Positions 50,290 through 61,106 of a DNA stretch of 64,000 nt are shown piece after piece. The DNA comes from Liolophura sinensis (Eukaryota; Mollusca; Polyplacophora; Chitonida; Chitonidae). The stretch lies in contig NC_088306.1 in the NCBI RefSeq assembly GCF_032854445.1, forward strand, positions 21,859,764 to 21,923,763, given 5' to 3'. The notes beneath the pieces were generated by a model. It did not search any database and was not told where the DNA came from. It saw nothing but the letters and a program-made list of their open reading frames with translations. Both the position numbers and the translations under genes were made by a program. Within the stretch, counting starts at the first letter, position 1; each line of letters begins with the position of its first letter.

Positions 50290-50295
50290 TGCATG
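50290..50295 (+). promoter_or_regulatory. RBFOX-type TGCATG upstream of the 60-nt exon
   Basis: TGCATG lies 26 bases before the exon's left edge, directly before its T-rich tract. RBFOX proteins bind this word, and sites upstream of an exon usually favour skipping. Confidence 0.35.
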
Positions 50296-50320
50296 TTTTT
50301 TCTTATTTTTGATGTATGAG

Positions 50321-50380
50321 GCATCAGGCAGTAAGGCCCTGGCCTATCCCACGGTTGTCCCGGGACAGTTTCCACTTGTG
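50321..50380 (+). CDS. mbl: 60-nt cassette exon in the linker between fingers 2 and 3
   Basis: A T-rich tract (about 50296-50310) and the acceptor ATGAG at 50316-50320 precede an in-frame block of 20 residues, ASGSKALAYPTV then VPGQFPLV, followed by a donor gttagt at 50381. Both ends are phase 0, so inclusion adds 20 residues to the linker and skipping is silent. The YPTVVPGQF core resembles the start of the exon at 45473, suggesting the two arose by exon duplication. The acceptor AG is not preceded directly by a pyrimidine, and other AGs follow at 50327 and 50331, so the left edge is less sure. A TGCATG word (RBFOX-type) lies at 50290-50295. Regulated inclusion is inference. Confidence 0.6.
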
Positions 50381-53300
50381 GTTAGTGCTCGCTCCTTTAT
50401 TTTTCACTCCCTCACAAAAAAAAAAAAAAAAAAGTGAGACAACAAAAAAGAAATTTAAACCCCTTCCGTTCGTCTGCTCTGTAATCTGACTTGAGCTGTG
50501 AATTCTGACAAAAAACAAAATGTTGCCATGAAGGCAGTGTGAACCACTTCAGCATGTTTGTGTACTTGTACACAAGTAAAAGCATTTAATGCCAGTTTGT
50601 TCATATTGTCATTCAGCAAAAGCTCTGAAATTGGTTAATTGTGCAGCTTTGTGAACTTCTTATGTTGTTTTGCAGTTTGACAAGTTGGGCAAGGTCTAGA
50701 TATCCTAGATAGCAACAGTTGATAAAATTATCATTCTCTTAACCCCCCAAATTAATGCATATTAATTTTTATGAAGTAGCTGATTGTGTCTCTGATTTTG
50801 GGGCTCCATGTAAAATCTCTTGGACAAACTTTAAATAACTGTCAAAGTGAGCAACAGAAAATTGAACAGAGGTGCTCAAGATTCCTGTCACAAAGATCAT
50901 GGATATTTGCTCCATATTGATAAAGACGACAAAGTATAATGAAGAAAACAATAATAATGAAGGAGTAATGGTTTGCCCAAGTTGGCTGGTTTCTATGGCT
51001 ACATGGCACATAGTTTTTTTTTAGAATTCTTGGCTCAAACTCAGCTCGCTTATTTTATGCTTGTTTGATAAGTATCGCTGTTTAAACTGGAATATCATTT
51101 TAGCTAATTGTGCTTGCTTGTGTCCTTCACACGACCTTGACATCCCTGAATGGCTGGTCGGCTTGTTTATGTCTTAGATTTATATATTTAGTCCTGTATC
51201 CAGCAACACGCCACAACCACTACCCTCTATTACCATCTTTATATTAATAACTCATGACAACAACTGCAACAGAAACTTGCGAAAGTTACCAATGTTGGGA
51301 GTAAGTTTGTCTTAATGCAGTAAGAAGGGAAGCGACTAAAATCTTACCAGCGAGATGCAGTGCATCAAAGGACTGCTATTTCAGATGACAAAATTGTGGT
51401 TACCTTCTAAATATCACAAGCACATACTCTTACTCCAGGGGATAATTTGTTTGTCTTTTGTCAAACGTGTCAACAGGTACACGTACATTATACACATACC
51501 ATAGCCATTTAGAACTTTTATTTCAGGTGAGAGTACAACAGTAAAATCTGATTTTTCTGTTTAAAACTGCACATGCCCAGTCTAAGTGGAAAAGACAATA
51601 ACTTGGTCTAGGTAATAAGGGAAACCGCCAAGTACAGTGTTGTGTATAGATGACTGGGGTTCAGAATTTGTGAAAGGGTTTTTTTTTTTTTTGTTTTTTT
51701 TTACAGCAGTTGAAACAATGTGAAGACTGCCAACCCAGACAAATCTGAGTAAAATTAAATCAATACTATGAATAGAATACATTGATCGTACATGTAGAAG
51801 GAAGACACAAGCGACTGAAAAAAAAAACAAATAAATAAATAAAAAATAACATGAAAGGAAGGTTGAGTCATTGAGCGCTTTTAAAATAATCATCATAAAA
51901 CTGGCTGCTACTGATGTCAAAGTTTTGTGTACAGAAAAAGTTGTGCTGTTTTCCCTCTGACGTTTGTGCAGTATTGATGTAGAACCAACTATTGTCTGAG
52001 CTTTGGTTTAGAAGGATACTGGCGTCTGCTTAGTGTAAGCTCTATGTGCCCTGTGCTTAATGTTCCCTGGTTGGCCAACAGCAGCAATGGCTTCAGGGCT
52101 TGTCTGATGCCATGGCAACCAGGTTCTAAACTGTCCCGAGATTACATCCCTGGAGATTATGCCTTCCTGTAAAGTTGTCTGTCGTTCAGCTGTCGTGATC
52201 TATACTCCAGGCTAACTATAATTGTTACCATATAGCTTAATGTCATCCATTTCTAACGTTTGTCATTGAAGGCTTCTCAGGCATCTACTCTTTTGGATTA
52301 TGTTTGGCTCAGTAACTGAACTGTTGGTACACTTGCTTTCTTTCTATCTTGGTCTCACACTGCAGTGAGCAAAGATGGTTGTTTTGATACTAGTTTTTGG
52401 CCATTATTTGTTGACATTTAGCAGAGCTACATAGTGGTTTCAAATTTTTTTTTCTCTCTTTCCTTCACAGAAATTTAGCTTTATCGAATTGAATGAAGGT
52501 TGATTTCATTAAATTGGTAATTTGAAGAGTTATTCTATACAGGTTGTGTTTGCATGGCACCAACTTTTGAGTAGTGGTTGAAAAATCTGAATTCTTTCAA
52601 ATCTGGAGGAAAATTGTTCAAAGTTAATGGGATATTTTATGGCCATCGGACAAATGATTCTGAACCATGATTTATGGTGCATGTATCATCACTGTTGTCA
52701 TGCGTGAGATTTTAACACAAAGGGCTACAAAAGTTTGATCAGGCTGATGGGCTACAGGAAGATCAGGCATGAAGCCTTCAGTAATGCCATGATTTTAGAG
52801 GCCTTAATTTCAGCAAGAATTGTAGGTGTGATTGACGTGAGGGACAAGATATTAAAGATTAGGAATAAAAAATTCTGGATATTAATGTCACCCCATGGAA
52901 CATATATTTGTGGTAGGAAAGGTAGCACTGAGTATCTCCCAGTTATAACCACACAGCTCTTTTTGTATTAAAATATACTGTGACTTTGGTTATAAACTGT
53001 GCTGTTTAGGTTGTTTGTTTTAAGTGTGAAAGTCAGATTCAAATGCGATCATTTTTGTAGACTGTTGTTATTCCTTGGAACCTTTATAAATCAATCTGAT
53101 ACTTTGTGGCTCATCTTACGAAGTAAGGAGAGATGTTGCTAAAGGGGGATCATAAGGTGGAGGCGTCCAGTTTGGTTGAAGTTTCTGGCCAATCATAGGG
53201 TTACAGTGACGACCCATAGTAGACAAATAACCAATCATCCTTAACAATTTGCATATCAAAGACAAAGGAAGTCTTTCACGTCATAGCTCGACATTTAGCT

Positions 53301-54224
53301 CAGCTATTTACAGGGTTGCATTTGCCTCCCATAGTACATGGATAGCCAAATGCAGTTTGCGATTTGCGTATCAAAGACCTCTGTGGTAAAGCTGTGCACT
53401 ACCTCCCAACAGTGTCTTTTACCACCACGATGATTTACAACCCCATAACATGTAAAGCCACTGCCCTGCAATCCTTGTGCATATGATAAACAATCTTAGT
53501 TGTGACAGTATAATAATTTTGGGCTTTCTTGTTGATTTAATGGCATGATCTTAGTACTACATAATTAGAAGATAATGTCTGTCTATGACATCACTTGAAC
53601 ATTATGCAGTTTTACAAACTGTTTAATCAGGCCACCTATCAGTGTTCTCTGAATGCCTTGTTCTGACTTTGTCTTCTTGCCGCCAGCAAAATTTGATCTC
53701 CAGTGTCTGGAATGACATACGTGTACAATCTTATCATGACGTACAGCAAATTAAAGTCAGTCAGGTCAGTCAGTCGGTTATATTTGTTCATGATTAAACT
53801 AATACGGAAGTGGGTATAACTTCATATGACTAAATTTAGCTAGCGAAGTGGCTGAGAAGTTAACTCAAAAAGTGTGCACCAGATATGGAGAGGAAATGGA
53901 CATAACATTTCATGTTCAAGAATTTCAGGTTCTGCTCGTGAAAAACACAAGTTTTGCCTTCAGGGTAAATAGATTCAGTTGATTTCAAGAAGTGAAATTA
54001 CACAAGCACGCTGGAAAGGCGTGTGCCAGGAATGAAGAGGCGAAAAAATGATAGCTGAGTCGCTGTGCCATAATGGCCCTTGGGTGGTGTAGGGAGATGG
54101 GAAATTTTCTACGCTTCAAGATTGCCTAGATCACATGTAGTGTGTTAGGGAGAGAGACTGACTGCAGGCTTTAAACATGGGGGGGAAAAAACATAAAACC
54201 TGGAAACAGGAAAAAAAAATCGCG

Positions 54225-54370
54225 CCAGATTATGTAACTATTGATTTCCTGTAAATCAGTATAATTGTAAGTGCGGCGAGGCGTAATGGTGGGATGAGAT
54301 TCGCACGCCAGACTCGACGCTAGCTCATTACCAAGGAAAATGGCTGCGCGATTGGGTCAGCGGAGAAGGG
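54225..54370. promoter_or_regulatory. intronic CpG-rich patch, candidate internal promoter or enhancer
   Basis: About a dozen CpGs occur within 150 bases, with GTGCGGCGAGGCG and AAAATGGCTGCGCG (YY1-like) at 54337-54350, embedded in CpG-poor intron. It lies 4 kb upstream of the 114-nt exon. Strand and activity cannot be told from sequence. Confidence 0.25.
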
Positions 54371-54918
54371 AGCATTTCCCTGGCCTTCTGTTGACCTTCG
54401 TTCATATATTCCTCCGTCTTTTTGCAAAGCTTTCACAATTCTGTCGATAAAGGAAGCCCTCATTTAGAAAGCCTTGTCTTGTTGGCTTAACGGCTACAAT
54501 AACTTTTACCAGATTGTTGGTATTTTTTTTCATTTTGCTGTCTTGAAACGATGGAATATTTTGTGTCTTTTCTCGTTTTTGTTCACATTTTCGATCAGAA
54601 TTATGTAACATTTGCCAGGCTGCTCCTTTTTCTTTACGCATGCTTGTACAACATGTTGGACCTGTTTGACATTCAGACAAAGTTTGACTTGCTGATCATC
54701 CATCTCTGACCACAGATCTGTAGCTATCTTTGTTTTCTTGCTCTTATTATCTGTAAATTACTGGCTGGAATGGTTGTCTTAAGGAGCATACCCACTTTGA
54801 CAAGTTTCACAGAATAAAACAGATAAAATGATTCTGAAACAGCATGATAAGTATGAAGTAGAAGTGAAATAATTTCCTCAGGTGACATTTTTAGGACACA
54901 AAATCCAGTCATGTCAGG

Positions 54919-55044
54919 GGACTGTTCTACGAAGCGGTCACAAATTGCGTCTGGGGCAATTTCCATGACAACATACAGTGAAGAGATACGTCACCATAGT
55001 AAATGCACTTGAGGCAGGGATGCGGCTGCTTTGTAGAACCGGCC
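54919..55044. mobile_element. short palindromic element with inverted ends
   Basis: GGACTGTTCTACGAAGC at the left and GCTTTGTAGAACCGGCC at the right are inverted repeats (about 14 of 17 positions). Only one copy is seen, so a MITE is the likely but unproven reading. Confidence 0.45.
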
Positions 55045-55315
55045 TCTGGTGTTTAAACTTAGGATGCTGTGTAAACTTTTATTCTTTAAATTGTGTCATT
55101 TCTTCATTTGGTTCTGACTGCATAAAGGAAACCTGAAAACGCTTCGTTTAAGAGCTAAGGTAACTAATAGGATGTGTCGTAAATGCTTAAGGTTGCAACG
55201 ATGTAATATCCTTCAAGCGAAAATTACTTCAATTGACATGTTTTTGGGTTTTTTTTGGCAATTTAACATTACAACAGGAAACTTATTTTTACATTAAAAG
55301 CTATCTGTAATATTT

Positions 55316-55424
55316 GGTTTAAATCATACACATGTAGTTAGATTGCCATTAGGTAGAAAATGCGTAATGTCACGTAAAAGGTTTAAACAATACACATGTG
55401 GTTAGATTACCATTAGGAATAAAT
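55316..55424 (+). repeat. two-copy 63-base direct repeat
   Basis: GGTTTAAATCATACACATGT and GGTTTAAACAATACACATGT are each followed by (A/G)GTTAGATT(G/A)CCATTAGG. Confidence 0.8.
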
Positions 55425-56095
55425 TCTAATATTAATATGTCTGGTATTTAAGCCGTATTTAAGGGTTTTATAAGACATTAAATCAGAAATTCTTCCAGGT
55501 ATGTTGACTAGCTCTTGAGAATCATCCACGGAAAACACTTAATACCTCACAAAAGGTTAGCTAAAAAAGTTTCTTAAAGGTTATCAGTGCAAGAATTTCT
55601 GGACCAGTAGGTACGGTACGTGTGCACCAAAGCTGACTAAGGTATTGATCCCTTCCGCATTACTGTTCTGGAACAGTCCGTGCTAGTCTAGGTTACAACC
55701 TTTTCATTGGGTCAGCTTACAAAAACATCCAGTTTAAACATGTCCCATGGTAGGGAGTTGTTATTAGTGTGGCTGTGGTTGAAGCTATTTTCTCCACATT
55801 AACTCGGCATCCATTGTCTGGTGTATAGCTTGTCTTCGTGTATAGTCAAGTCGATAGATGACCTTGACTGGAGAATTTCTGTTTGACATGAGGAGGGTTT
55901 TTATATTAAAGTATTGTCTGGGCTACAGTTGAAAGTGTGCAGGTAGCAGTTGAATTTTTATTGGCTTTTATTGTGTTGACTATTTTATTTGAAGAACACT
56001 GTTTTGCTGGGTGGGAGAAAGGGGTAAAAGTAAGAGTTGGGTCTTACGGCTGCGTTTTGGTTAGTTGCAGCTGTTTTGGTTAGATGTGGTTGTTG

Positions 56096-56170
56096 TTGGT
56101 CAGTCATAGTTATTTGTGACTTGTTGTTGGTCAGTCATAGGTATTTGTGACTTGTTGTTGGTCAACTACA
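56096..56170 (+). repeat. 31-base tandem repeat, about 2.4 copies
   Basis: TTGGTCAGTCATAGTTATTT followed by GTGACTTGTTG is repeated at 56096 and 56127, with a partial third copy. Confidence 0.85.
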
Positions 56171-56586
56171 CTTGTTTTTGTTCAGTCACGTGTATATGTG
56201 TGTGCGGTACTTCACATTGCTTGTACTCCAGATGGTAATGTTACTGGTCTATTAATAACATCTGCGATTGCATTTGACAACTGTTCAGGTGCCAGTGTCA
56301 GAAATCTTAAGTGTTATTGTCTGGAGCTCATACTCAACATGGTCTGTGTTCAGTGTTTGTGTAGAGGCTGGTTTCAAAGTTATTAAACTATAAAATACCA
56401 CATTTTGTTGAAAACCACCAAAAAATGCAGGCACTGGGGTTGAATTAGGTGCACCTGTAATTTAAAATAACTTGATAATGGTACTTTCACATGCATGGTT
56501 CAAGTCAGCAAATAAGGTTTATCATTTGTCTTGGACACATATGGCAAATTCTTGGCTACAGATATCAGTGACATCTGGCTGTACAT

Positions 56587-57084
56587 GTACATCTGACAGT
56601 GTCTTGGCTACAGATGCCAATGAGATGGGTACATCTGACAATATTTTGGCTACAGATGCCAATGCCATGGGTACATCTGACAATGTCTTGGCTACATATG
56701 CCAATGCCATGGGTACATCTGACAATGTCTTGGCTACAGATGCCAATGACATGGGTACATCTGACAATGTCTTGATTACATATGCCAATGACATGGGTAC
56801 ATCTGACAATGTCTTGGCTACAGATGCCAATGCCATGGGTACATCTGACAATGTCTTGATTACATATGCCAATGACATGGATACATCTGGCAGTGGCTAG
56901 GATGCTAATGCGATGAGCAAATCTCACAGTGCCTTGGTTACATATGCCAATGACATGGGTACATCTGACAATGCCTTGACCACAGATGCTGATGCAGTGA
57001 GTACATTGGACAGTGTCTTGACTACATATGCCAATGACATGGGTACATCTGACAATGTCTTGGCTACAGATGCCAATGACATGG
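56587..57084 (+). repeat. 42-base minisatellite, about 12 copies, with 84-base higher order
   Basis: The unit is GTACATCTGACAATGTCTTG followed by GCTACAGATGCCAATGACAT and GG. ACAGATGCC and ACATATGCC units alternate over most of the array, so the true period is 84. One unit near 56895 is diverged and shortened, and breaks the + strand frame with a TAG. As 42 is a multiple of three, open frames appear on both strands (about 120-180 codons) without splice or start context. A coding role is unlikely. Confidence 0.95.
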
Positions 57085-57289
57085 CTGCAGGTGTATATGG
57101 CATTCTCCATTTATGTACAGCTTTTCATAGCCCACCTGAAAATCCAGAGTACACATGCTTTATGATTTAGGGTTTGGGGTGAATACTGTGCCTGCTTCAA
57201 TTCTAAGCATATTGTATTGTATGTTGGCCACGTAGTAAGAATACACTGGCTGTAGTCTGTATCTTTGGTAGGATAAGCTGGCATAAGTG

Positions 57290-57446
57290 TGAAAAATCTG
57301 CTGCATTTTTAGTGTTTTTCCAGTTTGTAATGTGAAGGAGTGGAAAAATCTGCTGCACTTTCAGTGTTTTTCCAGTTTGTAGTGTAAAGGAATGGAAAAA
57401 TCTGCTGCACTTTCAATGTTTTTCCAGTTTGTAATGTAAAGGAACC
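57290..57446 (+). repeat. 52-base tandem repeat, 3 copies
   Basis: GGAAAAATCTGCTGCACTTT followed by CAGTGTTTTTCCAGTTTGTA and ATGTAAAGGAAT repeats, with A-runs starting at 57292, 57344 and 57396. Confidence 0.93.
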
Positions 57447-58390
57447 TTTCATCTGTGCACACCTCCTTCAGTCTTGGTATCGCAAATGGATGTGAATTTA
57501 CTGAGCGCTTTTTAATGTGAACAGATACGTATGTGGCTGATAAGGGGGTCATCTTGTTCTTTCAAGTGGATCGAGCAAAGAAAGATATACATGTAACCAT
57601 GCGTACACATAAAACATGTTACCCTGGTGTGCCTTTATATACACACATGGAAATTATGTGCGGAGTCCATTTAGGATGTTGAAGTCTTGCTGTATCACGA
57701 TAAAGCAGGTTGATGTTAGAGTTGTCAGTCATACCGCAGGATGTAGTTTGAAGATGCTTGCCAAATATTGAGGTCCAAAATGGCTTGTCCGGGAATTCCA
57801 CCGAGTTCAGTTTACATGTGTATTGGCTTGATACTCTGAATTAGTTGGCATGTTGGGGAAAAAAAAAGGTGTATGTATGTGTAATGGAAGATGTTGTAGA
57901 AAATGTAAACTTTGTATATATGCTTTGTATGTTAGCATTTACATCAAAAGGGATTTTGTATTCTTGGATCTACATCGCAGGATGTGTAAGTGGGTTCGCA
58001 GGGTGCATTCTGTAGGATGTAAGCTGTGAGGAAAGGGATTGCTGCACTCTTAATAGAGCTTAACTTATGGGTGGACGTCTAGGATTTAAAGGGATATGGC
58101 AGGAGAATTTGTACAGATACGTCCACATGTTAAGGTCAAGGATATTGGCTGCTGTAGCAAAAATTTGGTTTTCATACGCAAAGATATGTTCTGCTTTGTT
58201 GTTCTGGTTATTTTCTTGGCTAGGAATTTAACATCTAAACCCTCACATTTTTCACTTTTATTCATATCCAACCATAATCATGTCTAAAGTTGGATATACT
58301 AGAATATTGCGAGTAGATCGACCTTCATCAATTCAGCAAGCCAGATATCCCATATGTCCTCTGACCTTTGACCTTGTCTCACTTGAATAG

Positions 58391-58504
58391 ATAGAAGACG
58401 GCTACAGCGATCAATATTCGGCAGCGGCGGCGCGCCGCTCACAGTATCCTCAGACCAGCTCCGCTTTGTCACAGTTCTACATCAACGGACCCACGATGAT
58501 GCCG
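58391..58504 (+). CDS. mbl: 114-nt exon in the linker between fingers 2 and 3
   Basis: The acceptor TTGAATAG (ending 58390) is followed by 38 codons without a stop, and a strong donor gtgagc follows at 58505. Phase is 0 at both ends. The peptide begins IEDGYSDQYSAAAARRSQ, continues YPQTSSALSQF and ends YINGPTMMP. It is rich in Ser, Ala, Tyr and Gln, fits a disordered linker, and reads straight into the THPYLG motif of the next exon. The base composition (GCGGCGGCGCGCCGC) differs sharply from the AT-rich intron around it, which supports selection. The intron right after it has a dense YGCY cluster, the binding word of the gene's own product. I know of no named counterpart in fly or human. Confidence 0.75.
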
Positions 58505-58600
58505 GTGAGCTCTTCCCGCCATCGCTTTCTAAGCCTCACGATTACCTCCCCTTTGCTGCTGATATTGCTGCTGAAGCTGCTGCCAGCTACTGTACTTTGT
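58505..58600 (+). promoter_or_regulatory. YGCY cluster downstream of the 114-nt exon (candidate Muscleblind binding site)
   Basis: Within about 80 nt after the donor there are repeated CGCC, CGCT, TGCT and TGCC words, the densest part being TTGCTGCTGATATTGCTGCT at 58553-58572 followed by CTGCTGCC. Muscleblind proteins bind YGCY words in unpaired RNA, and binding downstream of an exon usually promotes its inclusion. Autoregulation of this exon is inferred from that rule. Confidence 0.45.
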
Positions 58601-59252
58601 TTTTGTATATCAGGCTGAAGGGATTCAGTTCAGACGGTTTTTTAAAAGTGGAATTAAAGGAAATATTTCAGCATTAAATTGTTGACCATTTGTAAATAGC
58701 CTCGTGAAATTTTCCCGTCATTTTATGCAGACATTTTGATGTAAAATTACTGAAATGTTACAAGTGCTGGTTCCAAAGTCATTTTAAAACAAAATAGATG
58801 AACTGTAAATTATATGAACAAGTAAACCCTGTTTCTTAGGCATGTAGAAACTGAAAAAAAAAATAGTGTTAGGGTGGCAAGGGTAATGGAAAAGGTACAG
58901 TAAAGAATACAGTTTATAAATTTATATTGTTTTATATTAATCGGAATGGCGAGGGCATAAAAGAGAACCAAAAGGTTTGGGAAGCAATTAAATGAGGCAT
59001 TACAATTTACAACAACCTTATTTGTACAGGTGTTAAAATGTTCCATGTCTAACACACTCAATGTGGTGGACATAATTATAATATAGGCCTAATATACATA
59101 CATCTTGACAATTTGAATCCATATTTGTTAAGACAGGTAGAGAAGATAAATGAAAGTTAAGGGAAAAGCTGAATGGGTTTAAAAAGCAGTACACTGCGTC
59201 CACTCCTTTCAGATGGGGTGGGGGGGTGGGAGGGGGTTGTGAGAGAGAGAGG

Positions 59253-59493
59253 GTTCCATGGCCAAGATGGTTGATGCTCCAGCGTGGCACCATTACGCAG
59301 GAGTATTTCATCAATGTGGTTACTTTAAGTTCAAGTCCAGCTCATGATAGTTTCATCTCCGGCCGTACTTGGGAAGATCTGTCAGCAACCTGCGGATGGT
59401 CGTGGGGTTCACCCAGGGTTTGCCTGGTTTCCTTACACCATAATGCTGGCTGCTGTCGTAAAGCCTAAAACCCTAATCAAATAAATAAATAAT
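59253..59493 (+). mobile_element. decayed SINE copy
   Basis: The head is strongly diverged, but AAGTTCAAGTCCAGCTCATG, CTCCGGCCGTACTTGGG, CAGCAACCTGCGGATGG and CACCATAATGCTGGC are clear. A deletion removes the TGAAATATTCTTGAGTACG segment before the (AAAT)n tail. It is the oldest-looking long copy in the window. Confidence 0.8.
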
Positions 59494-60138
59494 TAATCTT
59501 CTCAGAGAGGGACACGTGGGATTGTGGGGGTAGTTAGGTGGCAATAAGTGTTCAGCTGCATTCATGAGGCCATTTTGGGTGGTATTACATGAAGTTCATA
59601 TGAGATCATGTGCCTTCGATCAGCATGACATACTGTACTGTACATCAGTATGTTACGTGTAGGAAAGAATGTCAGTTACATATAATGGCCAAACGCCTGT
59701 GGTCTATTGAGTTAGGTCACTTCTGTTTCCTCCACCACTGAAAATCAGAGCCAGTGTAGAGGTCAAAACTTAAATATTAAATGCCAAGCAAATTTAAAAA
59801 ATCAAACTAAAAACCAGTTAACTTTAGTTTGTAGTTGTAAGGTTTTCATACACCACCCAACTTAATTATCTTCCAAATTAACTGGCTAATTATTTTTGTT
59901 AGGTATCGGAATTAATCTGAAACATTAGCAAAAACTGACAAACACTGCATAAAAACTGATCAAAGTTATATGTGTAGCCCTATTTATAATAAAGGCTGCT
60001 TGGACACTACATGCTTCACGCTTCCATTGGCTTGGATTGTATACATGTCTCTGTTCAGCATAAATATTTTGGCTTGCTTCTTTCATCATCGCATATAGTT
60101 GTATGTTTTCATCCAGTCCCACTTGTGTCCGACTTGAG

Positions 60139-60160
60139 TGTATATATATATATATATGTA
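60139..60160. repeat. (TA)n microsatellite
   Basis: GTGTATATATATATATATATG is an alternating TA run. Confidence 0.85.
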
Positions 60161-60429
60161 TAATGTATATCATGCTTGTACCAGTTTTCGGTTTGAAAAG
60201 CGTGAAAACATGTCACAGGGAAGTTTTTTTTGTTTTACTTGCCTTGCCCATTAGTTATTTTGTGGCTAGTTGCATCCTCCACAATGTAGGTGGACACAAC
60301 ATGCAGTGGAAATGCACAGTGAAATTTTATGGTCAGTTAAAATGTGTAAATAAATGTGTTATTATTCATGACATGTGAACAGTCAAACCTGGTGTTGTGA
60401 ATGGTTGTGATTGCTGAACAGGAACTAAA

Positions 60430-60663
60430 TGTTGTCCCAACCTGGATACAATGTTTTACATTATCCCAACCTGGATACAATGTTTTACATTATCCCAACC
60501 TGGATACATTTTTTTACATTGTCCCAGATTACTTGAGTACAGTGTTTAATATTGCCCCAACTTGAATACAATGTTTTAAGTTGTCCCAATTTACTTGAAT
60601 AAAGTGTTTTAAATTGTCACAACCTGAACTTGGATAATATATTTGTCCAAACCTGGATACAAG
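60430..60663 (+). repeat. 29-base degenerate tandem repeat, about 8 copies
   Basis: The unit ACATTATCCCAACCTGGATA followed by CAATGTTTT is near-perfect in the first three copies (CCC at 60436, 60465, 60494), then increasingly diverged with length changes. Confidence 0.88.
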
Positions 60664-60920
60664 ATCAGAATATATATCTCCAAATTTCAACTTTCTGCAG
60701 CTTATTTTGACAAAAGGGAACATATTATAAGCTCAGTTTGGTGTACCATTTACAGGTAAAGCCTGTTTGACTTTAGTCATCTGCATATGTGTACATGTAC
60801 ATTAATTTTATGCAAATTTTATAAAGTCTGTTCATGTCATACATATGATTTCTTTGAGGATTTTTCAAAAGAAAATTTTAAAGTTTTAATATGATTTTTT
60901 TTTTTCTCTGCCATGAACAG

Positions 60921-61106
60921 ACCCATCCATATTTAGGAACAGTCCCGACTTCGGCCGTGGGGTTCAACCCCTACTCCTGTATGACAGGAGTACCCGCCAT
61001 GAACCTACCCTCTGCCACAGAACCCCAAGTCTCTCAGCAGGTCCACGGAGTTGTCCCCGCGGTCCATGCTAACCAACAGAAGGTGGCACGCCCGGACAGA
61101 TTAGAG
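60921..61106 (+). CDS. mbl: Muscleblind linker exon leading into zinc finger 3
   Basis: This exon encodes 62 residues, phase 0 at both ends. It starts THPYLGTVPTSAVGFNPY, matching the NPYL-type motif of the fly and human linkers (human has FNPYLGPV). It runs through a proline- and glutamine-containing spacer (GVVPAVHANQQK) and ends VARPDRLE, the conserved lead helix of finger 3, as in human RTDRLE. The donor gtgtgt at 61107 splits RLE from VCREF, the boundary expected for the family. The acceptor has a long T tract and AACAG. If read through, the frame stops after about 18 more codons at 61158. Confidence 0.93.

Larger units (their letters stand above)
45581..50320 (+). other. mbl: intron sequence
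   Basis: This stretch contains a pyrimidine-rich segment (about 45600-45690), a MITE-like copy (46262-46475) and otherwise AT-rich unique sequence. Open frames of up to 99 codons on both strands (for example 47387-47686) have no recognisable domain and lack flanking splice sites. I support no exon here other than the weak one at 45809. Confidence 0.7.
50381..58390 (+). other. mbl: 8-kb intron
   Basis: This intron holds an A-tract near 50417, a CpG-rich patch (54225-54370), a short palindromic element (54919-55044), a two-copy 63-nt repeat (55316-55424), a 31-nt repeat (56096-56170), the 42-nt minisatellite (56587-57084) and a 52-nt repeat (57290-57446). No exon other than its two flanking ones is supported. 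Confidence 0.7.
58505..60920 (+). other. mbl: intron
   Basis: This intron contains the YGCY cluster at its start, a decayed SINE (59253-59493), a TA-repeat (60139-60160) and a 29-nt degenerate tandem repeat (60430-60663). It ends with a T-rich tract and ATGAACAG as acceptor. No further exon is seen. Confidence 0.8.

Noticed and set aside
52735-52971. 78-codon frame suspected as a transposon fragment
   Set aside because: No transposase or reverse-transcriptase motif is seen and there are no repeat copies in the window.
56472-57110. Open frames of 118-181 codons over the 42-base array
   Set aside because: Same frame-preserving artefact. The + frame is broken by a TAG in the diverged unit and the peptides are pure repeat.
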